Positions 55,120 through 63,877 of a stretch of DNA of 64,000 nt are shown here, piece by piece. The translations under genes and the position numbers were made by a program. This DNA comes from Streptomyces kanamyceticus (lineage in GTDB: Bacteria > Actinomycetota > Actinomycetes > Streptomycetales > Streptomycetaceae). The notes under the pieces are model-generated. The model did no database searches. It saw only the letters and a list, made by a program, of their open reading frames with translations, and was not told where the DNA came from. Where the stretch lies: assembly GCF_008704495.1 (NCBI RefSeq), contig NZ_CP023699.1, positions 7,378,001 to 7,442,000 of the forward strand, written 5' to 3'. Numbering within the stretch: position 1 is the first letter of the stretch; every line of letters begins with the position of its first letter.

Positions 55120-55847
55120 TAGGCGAGCACAGCACCGAGAGCGGCGCGCACTTCGCCTTCACCGACAGGTGGGGCGGAGTGAGCGCCGTTCCGTACGAGG
55201 AGCTCAATCTCGGCGGGGCGGTGGGCGACGACGCCGAGGCCGTCCGCACCAACCGCGCTCTTGCCGCCAAGTCGCTGGGCATCGACCCGGCCAGGGTGGT
55301 CTGGATGAACCAGGTGCACGGCCGCGACGTCGCCGTGGTCGACGGGCCCTGGGGTTCCGACGCCGAAATCCCCGCCGTCGACGCGGTGGTGACCGCCCGC
55401 AGGGGGCTCGCCCTCGCGGTCCTCACCGCCGACTGCACGCCCGTCCTGCTCGCCGATCCGGTCGCCAAGGTCGCGGCCGCGGCGCACGCGGGGCGCCCGG
55501 GCATGGTGGCGGGTGTCGTACCCGCCGCCGTCAAGGCCATGGTGGAACTCGGCGCGGACCCGGCCCGCATCGTCGCCCGGACGGGGCCCGCGGTCTGCGG
55601 GTGTTGTTATGAAGTGCCGGAGGCGATGCGCGCCGACGTGGCCGCCGTCGAGCCCGCGGCGTACGCCGAGACGAGCTGGGGTACGCCCGCGGTCGACGTG
55701 ACGGCGGGCGTGCACGCACAGCTCGAACGGCTCGGCGTGCGCGACCGGGAGCGGTCGCCGGTGTGCACGCTGGAATCCGGTGACCACTTCTCGTACCGCC
55801 GCGACCGCACCACCGGTCGTCTCGCGGGCTATGTCTGGCTGGACTGA
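55116..55847 (+). CDS. pgeF: Peptidoglycan editing factor PgeF (YfiH/YlmD, DUF152)
   Basis: A 243-aa multicopper-oxidase-like hydrolase. [32 protein letters not shown] and [11 protein letters not shown] contain the conserved His and Cys metal ligands. Family members remove misincorporated serine from UDP-MurNAc precursors or act on purine nucleosides (recalled). The start is GTG at 55116 overlapping the ftsZ stop, and yggS begins six bases after its end. Confidence 0.92.
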   Translation: MIGEHSTESGAHFAFTDRWGGVSAVPYEELNLGGAVGDDAEAVRTNRALAAKSLGIDPARVVWMNQVHGRDVAVVDGPWGSDAEIPAVDAVVTARRGLALAVLTADCTPVLLADPVAKVAAAAHAGRPGMVAGVVPAAVKAMVELGADPARIVARTGPAVCGCCYEVPEAMRADVAAVEPAAYAETSWGTPAVDVTAGVHAQLERLGVRDRERSPVCTLESGDHFSYRRDRTTGRLAGYVWLD

Positions 55848-55853
55848 TAAGGC

Positions 55854-56573
55854 ATGACGGACCGAAAGTCTGAACTCGCGGCGAATCTGGCGGCGGTCGA
55901 GGAGCGCATCGCCGCGGCGTGCGCGACGGCCGGGCGCAAGCGGGAAGAAGTGACCCTGATCGTGGTCACGAAGACCTATCCCGCGAGCGATGTGCGGATC
56001 CTGTCGGAACTCGGTGTGCGGCACGTCGCGGAGAACCGCGACCAGGACGCGGCACCGAAGGCGGCTCAGTGCGCCGATCTCCCCCTTACTTGGCACTTCG
56101 TCGGTCAACTGCAGACCAACAAGGTCCGTTCCGTGGTCGGTTATGCCGATGTGGTGCAGTCCGTGGACCGTCCCAAGCTCGTCACAGCTTTGTCGAAGGA
56201 CGCGGTCCGCGCGGGGCGCGAGCTCGGCTGCCTGATCCAGGTCGCGCTCGACGCGGAGGAGAACGGCCGGGGCGAGCGCGGGGGCGTAGGACCCGGCGGA
56301 ATCGAAGAGTTGGCCGATCTCGTGGCCGGGGCGCCGGGGCTGCGGATCGACGGTCTGATGACCGTCGCGCCGCTCACCGGACCGTACGCGGGACGGCAAC
56401 AGGCGGCGTTCGAGCGGTTGATGGAATTCGCAACCCTCATGCGCGCGGCTCATCCTGCTGCGAACATGGTGTCGGCAGGGATGAGTGCGGACCTCGAACA
56501 GGCCGTTGCGGCCGGGGCGACACATGTGCGCGTCGGTACGGCGGTACTCGGAGTCCGACCCGGGCTCGGGTAA
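55854..56573 (+). CDS. yggS: PLP-homeostasis protein YggS/YlmE
   Basis: A 239-aa alanine-racemase-fold protein that binds pyridoxal phosphate and buffers the cofactor pool; in this cluster it is called YlmE. The PLP lysine is in [13 protein letters not shown], and [20 protein letters not shown] and [17 protein letters not shown] with [10 protein letters not shown] are conserved. The usual HxGENR motif reads [10 protein letters not shown] here. It starts six bases after pgeF and is followed by a 124-base gap before sepF. Confidence 0.93.
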   Translation: MTDRKSELAANLAAVEERIAAACATAGRKREEVTLIVVTKTYPASDVRILSELGVRHVAENRDQDAAPKAAQCADLPLTWHFVGQLQTNKVRSVVGYADVVQSVDRPKLVTALSKDAVRAGRELGCLIQVALDAEENGRGERGGVGPGGIEELADLVAGAPGLRIDGLMTVAPLTGPYAGRQQAAFERLMEFATLMRAAHPAANMVSAGMSADLEQAVAAGATHVRVGTAVLGVRPGLG

Positions 56574-56697
56574 CGTCGCCAAGAAGTCGGACCACAGCAG
56601 AAAATATGGTCATTCTCGCTGTTGGGCGGGGATACCACGTGGATCGCGGGCAGTTGGTGACGACAGCCGATCCACCACAGAGCGGAGGACTCAGAGC

Positions 56698-57333
56698 ATG
56701 GCCGGCGCGATGCGCAAGATGGCGGTCTACCTCGGCCTCGTGGAGGACGATGGGTACGACGGTCCGGGGTTCGACCCCGATGACGAGTTCGAACCCGAGC
56801 CGGAACCCGAGCGGGACCGCAGGCGGCACGAACCGCCGCATCAGTCGCACCAGTCCCATCAGTCACAACGGGACGAATCGGTACGAGTGGTGCAGCCCCC
56901 CGCCCAGCGCGAACCGGCCGCCCATTCCGCATCGCTGGCCGCGGAATCGGGACGTCCGGCACGAATCGCCCCCGTGGCATCTATCACACCTGAACGCCAG
57001 AGCCTGGAGAAGAACGCACCGGTGATCATGCCCAAGGTCGTGTCCGAGCGGGAGCCCTACCGCATCACCACATTGCACCCGCGGACCTACAACGAGGCCC
57101 GTACCATCGGGGAACACTTCCGTGAGGGCACTCCGGTGATCATGAATCTGACGGAGATGGACGACACGGACGCGAAGCGACTTGTCGACTTTGCCGCCGG
57201 TCTGGTCTTCGGTCTGCATGGCAGCATTGAGCGAGTGACGCAGAAGGTGTTCCTGTTGTCGCCTGCTAACGTCGATGTAACGGCGGAGGACAAGGCTCGC
57301 ATCGCAGAGGGCGGGTTCTTCAACCAGAGCTGA
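56698..57333 (+). CDS. sepF: Z-ring anchoring protein SepF
   Basis: A 211-aa protein. The N-terminal membrane-targeting helix [17 protein letters not shown] is followed by an acidic/His-Gln-rich linker ([10 protein letters not shown]) and the C-terminal DUF552 domain (~125-211; [38 protein letters not shown] and AGLVFGLHG). It tethers the FtsZ C-terminal peptide to the membrane. The ATG at 56698 has GCGGAGG upstream. Confidence 0.96.
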   Translation: MAGAMRKMAVYLGLVEDDGYDGPGFDPDDEFEPEPEPERDRRRHEPPHQSHQSHQSQRDESVRVVQPPAQREPAAHSASLAAESGRPARIAPVASITPERQSLEKNAPVIMPKVVSEREPYRITTLHPRTYNEARTIGEHFREGTPVIMNLTEMDDTDAKRLVDFAAGLVFGLHGSIERVTQKVFLLSPANVDVTAEDKARIAEGGFFNQS

Positions 57334-57401
57334 GACGCGAGTGACGCAGTAGCAGTACCGGATCGAGCAGCACAGGAACATGGGGAGAGGGAAGCGCGGA
57401 G

Positions 57402-57692
57402 ATGGGCGTTGTTGGACAGGTGCTCTACATCGCGTTGATGTGTTTCCTCATCGTGCTGATCTTCCGGTTGGTCATGGACTACGTCTTCCAGTTCGCCCGC
57501 TCATGGCAACCCGGCAAGGCGATGGTGGTCGTTCTGGAGGCCACCTACACTGTCACTGATCCACCACTCAAGCTTCTGCGGCGGTTCATTCCGCCGCTGC
57601 GTCTCGGGGGCGTGGCGCTCGACCTGTCCTTCTTCGTATTGATGATCATCGTCTACATCCTGATCACCATTGTGAGGTCGGTGTTGGTGTGA
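57402..57692 (+). CDS. ylmG: YggT-family membrane protein YlmG
   Basis: A 96-aa protein with two YggT helices (VLYIALMCFLIVLIFRLVM and LSFFVLMIIVYILITIV) joined by the conserved LEATYTVTDPPLKLLRRFIPP loop (residues key: TDP, RRFIPP). Orthologues sit between sepF and divIVA in actinobacteria and firmicutes and are linked to division and membrane organisation. The ATG at 57402 has GAAGCGCGGAG upstream. Confidence 0.93.
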   Translation: MGVVGQVLYIALMCFLIVLIFRLVMDYVFQFARSWQPGKAMVVVLEATYTVTDPPLKLLRRFIPPLRLGGVALDLSFFVLMIIVYILITIVRSVLV

Positions 57693-57738
57693 ACGATACG
57701 GTCTTGCCGAATGCCGACGACTACGTTGAGGTGAAGAG

Positions 57739-58869
57739 ATGCCGTTGACCCCCGAGGACGTGCGGAACAAGCAGTTCACGACCGTCCGCCTCCGAGAAGG
57801 CTATGACGAGGACGAGGTCGATGCCTTCCTCGATGAGGTCGAAGCCGAACTGACCCGCCTGCTCCGCGAGAACGAGGACCTGCGCGCCAAGCTCGCCGCG
57901 GCCACCCGTGCCGCCGCGCAGAACCAGCAGCAGGGCGGAATGCGCAAGGGCCCCGACGGGCCCCAGGACCAGCGCGGTCCCGGCGCCCCCGTGCCTGCCG
58001 CAATATCGGGCCCGCAGCCGGTCCCGCCGCAGCAGCAGCAGATGGGCGGCCCGATGGGCGGCCCGCCGCAGCTGCCGGGCGGTGCGCCGCAGCTGCCCGC
58101 AGGCCCCAGTGGACACGGCCCGCAGGGCGGTCCGCAGGGTCCGGGACCGATGGGCCAGGGGCCGATGGGTCAGGGCCCGATGGGCCAGCAGGGTTCGATG
58201 GGTGGCCCGATGGGCGGTCCCATGGGCGGCCACGGTCCGCAGATGCCGCAGCCTGGTCAGGGCCCCGGTGGCGACAGCGCCGCCCGTGTCCTCTCCCTCG
58301 CGCAGCAGACCGCCGACCAGGCGATCGCGGAGGCCCGTTCCGAGGCCAACAAGATCGTCGGCGAGGCCCGTTCGCGCGCCGAGGGCCTCGAGCGTGACGC
58401 CCGTGCCAAGGCCGACGCCCTGGAGCGGGACGCGCAGGAGAAGCACCGCGTCGCGATGGGCTCCCTGGAGTCCGCCCGCGCCACGCTGGAGCGCAAGGTC
58501 GAGGACCTGCGCGGCTTCGAGCGCGAGTACCGCACACGTCTGAAGTCCTACCTGGAGTCGCAGCTGCGTCAGCTGGAGACCCAGGCCGACGACTCGCTGG
58601 CCCCGCCGCGCACGCCGGCCACCGCCTCGCTGCCGCCGTCCCCGGCGCCGTCGATGGCTCCGGCCGGTGCGGGTGCCCCGTCCTACGGCGGCAACCAGTC
58701 GATGGGCGGCAACAACCAGCCCCCCGGCGGTCCGTCCTACGGCGGCCAGCAGCAGATGTCCCCGGCGATGACCCAGCCGATGGCACCGGTGCGGCCCCAG
58801 GGCCCGGCTCCGATGCAGCAGGCTCCGTCGCCGATGCGTGGCTTCCTCATCGACGAGGACGACAACTGA
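57739..58869 (+). CDS. divIVA: Polar growth determinant DivIVA
   Basis: A 376-aa coiled-coil protein that marks hyphal tips and organises the polarisome, essential in Streptomyces. The N-terminal lipid-binding domain (LTPEDVRNKQFTTVRLREGY, DEVDAFLDEVE, residues ~3-60) is followed by a Gln/Gly/Pro/Met-rich insert (~65-175), a second coiled coil (~180-290, ADQAIAEARSEANKIVGEAR) and a disordered tail ending MRGFLIDEDDN. In S. coelicolor DivIVA is phosphorylated by the kinase AfsK (recalled). The ATG at 57739 has GAGGTGAAGAG upstream. Confidence 0.97.
   Translation: MPLTPEDVRNKQFTTVRLREGYDEDEVDAFLDEVEAELTRLLRENEDLRAKLAAATRAAAQNQQQGGMRKGPDGPQDQRGPGAPVPAAISGPQPVPPQQQQMGGPMGGPPQLPGGAPQLPAGPSGHGPQGGPQGPGPMGQGPMGQGPMGQQGSMGGPMGGPMGGHGPQMPQPGQGPGGDSAARVLSLAQQTADQAIAEARSEANKIVGEARSRAEGLERDARAKADALERDAQEKHRVAMGSLESARATLERKVEDLRGFEREYRTRLKSYLESQLRQLETQADDSLAPPRTPATASLPPSPAPSMAPAGAGAPSYGGNQSMGGNNQPPGGPSYGGQQQMSPAMTQPMAPVRPQGPAPMQQAPSPMRGFLIDEDDN
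58147..58230 (+). repeat. GPMGQ/GGPMG coding repeats inside divIVA
   Basis: Imperfect 15-18 base units encoding GPMGQ (three times) then GGPMG (three times) in the linker between the two coiled coils. Such runs are prone to length variation. Confidence 0.75.
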
Positions 58870-58905
58870 CGGGCGATACCACGCCTTAGGCGTCGGCAGC
58901 GTTCA

Positions 58906-58944
58906 GGGCCGGGCCCCCAGATCTTCTGGGGGCCCGGCCCTTTT
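58906..58944 (+). terminator. Terminator of divIVA and the dcw cluster
   Basis: A perfect 15-bp stem (58906-58920 with 58926-58940), five-base loop and TTTT run: a classical intrinsic terminator 37 bases after the divIVA stop. Confidence 0.95.
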
Positions 58945-59017
58945 GTGTCGCCTTTGCGGCTGTGTTGTCTTTACGTCCTGTGCAGAAACGTTCATCTGTG
59001 CGTGGGTACGCAACGCC

Positions 59018-59060
59018 GAAGGCCCGGTCCCGCCAAGATCTTTGGCGGGACCGGGCCTTC
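59018..59060 (-). terminator. Terminator of ileS
   Basis: A perfect 19-bp stem (59018-59036 with 59042-59060) and five-base loop, 42 bases after the ileS stop on the minus strand. It also backs up the divIVA terminator in the other direction. Confidence 0.88.
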
Positions 59061-59076
59061 GTACGACTGCTTGCGC

Positions 59077-59109
59077 TTTTACGCCTTTACGTCTTTACGC
59101 CATTACGCC
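59077..59109. repeat. Short tandem TTTACG(C/T)C repeats at the ileS stop codon
   Basis: Four units of 8-9 bases (TTTTACGCC, TTTACGTC, TTTACGCC, ATTACGCC). The ileS stop codon (59103-59105) lies in the last unit. Confidence 0.7.
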
Positions 59110-62100
59110 TTGCGGAGGCGGAACGTCAGCTTCAGCGAGTCGTCGGTGAACGGCTGCCCGAAGGTGTCGTCCGCCTCACCCTGCGCGAAGTCCGTGGCGA
59201 GGACCTCGTCCGAGATGAGCTCGGAGTGGTCGGACAGGGCGGTGATGACCGCCGGGTCCGTGGCGGTCCAGCGCAGGGCGATCCGGTCCGCCACGTCCAG
59301 GCCGCTGTTCTTGCGGGCCTCCTGGATCAGGCGGATCGCGTCACGGGCCAGACCGGCGAGCCGCAGCTCCTCGGTGATCTCCAGGTCGAGCGCGACCGTG
59401 GCACCGGAGTCGGACGCCACCGACCAGCCCTCACGCGGGGTCTCCGTGATGATGACCTCGTCCGGAGCCAGCGTGATCTTCTCGCCGTCGACCTCGACGG
59501 ACGCCGTGCCCTCGCGCAGTGCCAGGGACAGCGCGGCCGCGTCGGCCTCGGCGACGGCCTTGGCGACCGCCTGGACGCCCTTGCCGAAGCGCTTGCCCAG
59601 GGCGCGGAAGTTCGCCTTGGCGGTCGTGTCGACCAGGGAACCGCCGACCTCGGAGAGCGACGCCAGCGAGGAGACGTTGAGCTCCTCGGTGATCTGGGCG
59701 TGCAGCTCCGGGTTGAGCGCGTCGAAGCCCGACGCCGCGACCAGCGCGCGCGACAGCGGCTGGCGCGTCTTGACGCCCGACTCCGCGCGCGTGGCCCGGC
59801 CGAGCTCGACGAGCCGGCGTACGAGAACCATCTGCTGGGACAGCGAGGGGTCGATGGCGGAGAGGTCCGCCTCCGGCCACGAGGCGAGGTGCACGGACTC
59901 CGGGGCGTCCGGGGTGACCGGCACGATCAGGTCCTGCCAGACGCGCTCGGCGATGAACGGCGTCAGCGGGGCCAGCAGCTTCGTGATCGTCTCGACGACC
60001 TCGTGCAGGGTCCGCAGGGCCGCCTTGTCGCCCTGCCAGAAGCGGCGGCGGGAGCGGCGCACGTACCAGTTGGAGAGGTTGTCGACGAAGACCGAGAGGA
60101 GCTTGCCCGCGCGCTGGGTGTCGTAGCTGTCCAGGGCCTGGGTGACCTGGTCGGTGAGCGCGTGCAGCTCGCTGAGGAGCCAGCGGTCCAGGAGCGGGCG
60201 CTCCGCGGGTGCCGGGTCGGCGTCGCTGGGCGCCCATGTCGACGTACGGGCGTAGAGCGCCTGGAAGGCGACCGTGTTCCAGTACGTGAGGAGGGTCTTG
60301 CGGACGACCTCCTGGATGGTGCCGTGGCCCACGCGGCGTGCCGCCCACGGGGAGCCGCCCGCGGCCATGAACCAGCGCACCGCGTCGGCGCCGTGCTGGT
60401 CCATGAGCGGGATCGGGTCCAGGGTGTTGCCCAGGTGCTTGGACATCTTGCGGCCGTCCTCGGCGAGGATGTGGCCCAGGCAGACCACGTTCTCGTAGGA
60501 CGACTTGTCGAAGACCAGGGTGCCCACGGCCATGAGCGTGTAGAACCAGCCGCGGGTCTGGTCGATGGCCTCCGAGATGAACTGCGCCGGGTAGCGGCTC
60601 TCGAAGAGCTCCTTGTTCTTGTACGGGTATCCCCACTGCGCGAACGGCATCGAGCCCGAGTCGTACCAGGCGTCGATGACCTCGGGGACGCGCGTGGCCG
60701 TCTCCTGGCAGGTCGGGCAGGGGAAGGTGACCGCGTCGATGAACGGGCGGTGCGGGTCGAGCTCCGACTGGTCGGTGCCCGTGAGGTCGCCGAGCTCCGC
60801 GCGCGAGCCGACGCAGGTGAGGTGGTCGTTCTCGCAGCGCCACAGGGGCAGCGGGGTGCCCCAGTAGCGGTTGCGGGAGAGCGCCCAGTCCACGTTGTTG
60901 TTCAGCCAGTCACCGAAGCGGCCGTTCTTGACCGAGTCGGGGAACCAGTTGGTCTTCTCGTTCTCCTGGAGGAGACGGTCCTTGATCGCCGTGGTGCGGA
61001 TGTACCAGGACGGCTGCGCGTAGTAGAGGAGCGCGGTGTGGCAGCGCCAGCAGTGCGGGTAGCTGTGCTCGTACGGGGTGTGCCGGAAGAGCAGGCCGCG
61101 GTCCTGGAGGTCCTCGGTCAGCTTTTCGTCCGCCTTCTTAAAGAAGACGCCGCCTACGAGCGGGACGTCCTCTTCGAAGGTGCCGTCGGGACGGACAGGG
61201 TTCACCACGGGAAGGCCGTACGCACGGCAGACCTTGAGGTCGTCCTCACCGAAGGCGGGGGACTGGTGGACCAGACCCGTACCGTCCTCCGTCGTGACGT
61301 ACTCCGCGTTGACCACGAAGTGCGCCGGAGCGGGGAACTCCACGAGCTCGAAGGGGCGTTGGTAGGTCCAGCGCTCCATCTCGGCACCGGTGAAGGACTC
61401 ACCGGTGGTCTCCCACTCCTCGCCGAGGGCCTTCTCCACGAGGGGCTGGGCGACGACGACCTTCTCCTCGCCGTTCGTCGCGACGACGTACGTGACGTCG
61501 GGGTGCGCGGCGACGGCGGTGTTGGAGACCAGGGTCCAGGGGGTCGTCGTCCAGACCAGGAGGGCGGCCTCGCCCGCGAGGGGGCCCGAGGTGAGCGGGA
61601 ACCGGACGTAGACGGACGGGTCGACGACCGTCTCGTAGCCCTGCGCCAGCTCGTGGTCCGAGAGGCCCGTGCCGCAGCGGGGGCACCAGGGGGCGACGCG
61701 GTGGTCCTGGACCAGGAGGTCCTTGTTGAAGATCTCCTTCAGGGACCACCAGACCGAGTCGATGTACTCGGGGTTCATGGTGCGGTAGGCGCCGTCGAGG
61801 TCGGTCCAGTACCCCATGCGGGTCGTGAGCGCGGCGAAGGCGTCGGTGTGCCGGGTCACGGACTCGCGGCACTTGGCGTTGAACTCGGCGATGCCGTACG
61901 CCTCGATGTCCTTCTTGCCGTTGAACCCGAGCTCCTTCTCGACCGCGAGCTCCACCGGCAGGCCGTGGCAGTCCCAGCCGGCCTTGCGGGCCACGTGGTA
62001 GCCGCGCATGGTGCGGAAGCGGGGGAAGACGTCCTTGAAGACGCGGGCCTCGATGTGGTGGGCGCCCGGCATGCCGTTGGCGGTCGGCGGGCCTTCGTAG

Positions 62101-62234
62101 AACACCCATTCGGGGCGGCCCTCGGACTGCTCAAGGCTCTTGGCGAAGATCTGCTGCTCGCGCCAGAAGTCGAGCACGGCGTGCTCGAGGGCGGGCAGGT
62201 CGACCTGGGCGGGCACCTGGCGGTACTGCGTCAT
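59103..62234 (-). CDS. ileS: Isoleucyl-tRNA synthetase, type 2 (IleRS2), with GXHH signature
   Basis: A 1043-aa class I synthetase charging tRNA-Ile. The first class I signature, normally HxGH after PxANG, reads G57-A58-H59-H60 (PPTANGMPGAHHIEAR). The second is KMSKHLGN. The editing domain (TTTPWTLVSNTAVAAHPDV) and the C-terminal anticodon domain are intact, and length and motif place it in the eukaryote-like IleRS2 group, which is linked to mupirocin resistance. The ATG at 62234 has GGAGG five bases upstream, inside the T-box sequestrator. No T/A-rich or foreign composition is visible. Confidence 0.97.
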   Translation of the reverse strand: MTQYRQVPAQVDLPALEHAVLDFWREQQIFAKSLEQSEGRPEWVFYEGPPTANGMPGAHHIEARVFKDVFPRFRTMRGYHVARKAGWDCHGLPVELAVEKELGFNGKKDIEAYGIAEFNAKCRESVTRHTDAFAALTTRMGYWTDLDGAYRTMNPEYIDSVWWSLKEIFNKDLLVQDHRVAPWCPRCGTGLSDHELAQGYETVVDPSVYVRFPLTSGPLAGEAALLVWTTTPWTLVSNTAVAAHPDVTYVVATNGEEKVVVAQPLVEKALGEEWETTGESFTGAEMERWTYQRPFELVEFPAPAHFVVNAEYVTTEDGTGLVHQSPAFGEDDLKVCRAYGLPVVNPVRPDGTFEEDVPLVGGVFFKKADEKLTEDLQDRGLLFRHTPYEHSYPHCWRCHTALLYYAQPSWYIRTTAIKDRLLQENEKTNWFPDSVKNGRFGDWLNNNVDWALSRNRYWGTPLPLWRCENDHLTCVGSRAELGDLTGTDQSELDPHRPFIDAVTFPCPTCQETATRVPEVIDAWYDSGSMPFAQWGYPYKNKELFESRYPAQFISEAIDQTRGWFYTLMAVGTLVFDKSSYENVVCLGHILAEDGRKMSKHLGNTLDPIPLMDQHGADAVRWFMAAGGSPWAARRVGHGTIQEVVRKTLLTYWNTVAFQALYARTSTWAPSDADPAPAERPLLDRWLLSELHALTDQVTQALDSYDTQRAGKLLSVFVDNLSNWYVRRSRRRFWQGDKAALRTLHEVVETITKLLAPLTPFIAERVWQDLIVPVTPDAPESVHLASWPEADLSAIDPSLSQQMVLVRRLVELGRATRAESGVKTRQPLSRALVAASGFDALNPELHAQITEELNVSSLASLSEVGGSLVDTTAKANFRALGKRFGKGVQAVAKAVAEADAAALSLALREGTASVEVDGEKITLAPDEVIITETPREGWSVASDSGATVALDLEITEELRLAGLARDAIRLIQEARKNSGLDVADRIALRWTATDPAVITALSDHSELISDEVLATDFAQGEADDTFGQPFTDDSLKLTFRLRKA

Positions 62235-62249
62235 CGATCCTCCGGCGGA

Positions 62250-62525
62250 TGTGCTGCCTTCCGTCGGAGGGACGAGAGCCGTCACGCCCTGTCAGGCGCG
62301 CTCCCGCGGTACCACCCTCCTTGGCTCTCCGGAACGGGGTCTGTGCCGGTGAGCCCCCTCATTGGGGTCGCGATACCGGGTCTACTGGCCTTCGCTGAGG
62401 GCGTCGGCTTTCTTCCGGCGGCTCCGGGGTGATCTTCACGTCGCGCTGGCCCCCGGGCTCACACCGTCCCCGGGTCGCTCATGGCTGCGTACGCCGCTAC
62501 TCGTCCCCATCCACGCTTCTCGCTG
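62250..62525 (-). ncRNA. T-box riboswitch of ileS
   Basis: The T-box core AGGGTGGTACCGCGG is exact at 62304-62318 (minus strand). An ATC triplet, the isoleucine specifier, is at 62431-62433 in a short stem I, and GACGAGTAG lies near the 5' end. The 3' segment CCTCCGACGG can pair with CCGCCGGAGG, which contains the ileS ribosome site, so control is probably translational as in other actinobacterial ileS T-boxes. Confidence 0.92.
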
Positions 62526-62531
62526 TCGTCC

Positions 62532-62537
62532 AGTGTA
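62532..62537 (-). promoter_or_regulatory. -10 element of the ileS T-box transcript
   Basis: TACACT on the minus strand just before the T-box 5' end; no good -35 is visible. Confidence 0.45.
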
Positions 62538-62824
62538 CGGCGCGAGGACTGCGGCGGCCGACCGGTTTTCCGGGAGCCCTCCGGGGGCCGGGTCCGCTCG
62601 CGCCGACTGACCCGAATGGCGAGACGCGGACCGAGCGGATCCGGACGCGCCCCGGCCTGCGGATTACCCGGCAGGGAGTTGGGCACAACGCATGCAGACT
62701 CGCCGCGCGGCACCCGCGGGGCGGGCGAATCGGGCGGCGTGCCCCGTTGCCGCGGGCCTGAAGTCGATTTATCGTCCCAGCACGATTCGCGAGCAAGATC
62801 ACAATATGTGAAGGGGCCGCGGCC
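62538..62824. other. Divergent promoter region between ileS and the DksA-like gene
   Basis: About 290 bases without a supported gene. It should hold the upstream part of the ileS promoter and the promoter of the DksA-like gene (62747-62775). I see no further motif that I can name. Confidence 0.5.
62747..62775 (+). promoter_or_regulatory. Candidate promoter of the DksA-like gene
   Basis: TTGCCG (62747-62752), a 17-base spacer and TATCGT (62770-62775), 50 bases before the ATG at 62825. Confidence 0.4.
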
Positions 62825-63799
62825 ATGGTGGCGAAGAAGACCGCCGTACAGCAGTCGGCGTCCGGTAGATCCACAGGCGCGGTCGCGGCGACGGCCAAGG
62901 ATGTGAGCGGCAAGAAGAGCGCGCACGGGGCCAAGGGCGCGCACACGACGAGTGGCGCGCACGGCACGCGCGCGACGGCGACGGCGAAGGCGTCCTCGAA
63001 GGAGGGGACGGAGCCCTCGGCGCCCAAGGCGGCGGTGAAGAAGACCGTCGCCAAGAAGGCGGCCGCCAAGAAGGCGCCTGCCAAGAAGGCTTCTGCCGAG
63101 GAGACCCCGGGGAAGAAGGCCGCTGCCAAGAAGGCCGCTGCCAAGAAGGCTGTGGCCAAGAAGGCTGCCCCGGCGAAGACAGCGGCTGCCAAGAAGACGG
63201 CCGCCAAGAAGAGCACGGCGCACAAGAGCACCGCGAAGAAGAGCACGGCGAAGAAGACGGCCGCGTCCGTGGCCGAAGGTGCGGCTGAGGCCGCGGAGAC
63301 GACGGGAGCCACGACAGTGGTTGCGAAGAAGACTCCGGGCACGGCGACCGCAGCGAAGAAGCCGACGGCGGTGCCCAAGGCGCGCGCCGCCGCGGTGGAG
63401 CCCGGCGAGCTGGCGGTCCGCCCCGGTGAGGACCCCTGGACCCCGGACGAGGTCGAGGAGGCCCGTGCCGAGCTCCAGAGCGAGGCGCTGCGGCTCGGCA
63501 GCGAGATCGCCTCGTCGGAGGAGTCACTGGCCGGTCTGATGCGGGACTCCGGAGACGGGGCGGGCGACGACGACGCGGACACCGGCACGAAGAACATCAC
63601 GCGCGAGCACGAGATGTCCCTCGCCGCCAACGCGCGCGAGATGCTCGTACAGACCGAGCGAGCCCTGGAGCGGCTCGACGCGGGGACGTACGGACTCTGC
63701 GAGAACTGCGGCAATCCGATCGGCAAGGCGCGGATGCAGGCCTTCCCGCGCGCGACCCTGTGCGTGGAGTGCAAGCAGAAGGAGGAGCGGCGCTACTGA
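62825..63799 (+). CDS. TraR/DksA zinc-finger protein with histone H1-like Lys/Ala tail
   Basis: A 324-aa protein. Residues ~1-200 are disordered and very rich in Lys, Ala and Thr, with KKAAAKKA and KKSTAKK repeats (~70-150) like those of histone H1 or HupS tails. Residues ~205-324 are a DksA/TraR domain: a helical pair ([20 protein letters not shown] onward) and a C4 zinc finger CENC-x17-CVEC at the end. DksA-type proteins bind the RNA polymerase secondary channel; the basic tail probably adds nucleic-acid binding. The ATG at 62825 has GAAGGGG nine bases upstream. Confidence 0.9.
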   Translation: MVAKKTAVQQSASGRSTGAVAATAKDVSGKKSAHGAKGAHTTSGAHGTRATATAKASSKEGTEPSAPKAAVKKTVAKKAAAKKAPAKKASAEETPGKKAAAKKAAAKKAVAKKAAPAKTAAAKKTAAKKSTAHKSTAKKSTAKKTAASVAEGAAEAAETTGATTVVAKKTPGTATAAKKPTAVPKARAAAVEPGELAVRPGEDPWTPDEVEEARAELQSEALRLGSEIASSEESLAGLMRDSGDGAGDDDADTGTKNITREHEMSLAANAREMLVQTERALERLDAGTYGLCENCGNPIGKARMQAFPRATLCVECKQKEERRY

Positions 63800-63860
63800 G
63801 TGTGGCCTGGGCGCCTGGGGGCGTAGGCGTGTGCCGTACGCTCGTCCCCAGTCAGGTACC

Positions 63861-63866
63861 TAGGTT
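63861..63866 (+). promoter_or_regulatory. -10 element of lspA
   Basis: TAGGTT 11 bases before the GTG start at 63878; no -35 identified. Confidence 0.4.
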
Positions 63867-63877
63867 GAGGGACTCAC

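Noticed and set aside
58147..58230. Repeat array considered as a possible CRISPR or non-coding tandem repeat
   Set aside because: The units are in frame inside divIVA, encode GPMGQ/GGPMG repeats, and have no spacers of uniform length.
58962..62432. A 1156-codon open frame on the plus strand opposite ileS
   Set aside because: It is the antisense shadow of ileS in high-GC DNA, has Arg/Gly/Val-rich composition with no recognisable domain, and crosses the T-box region.
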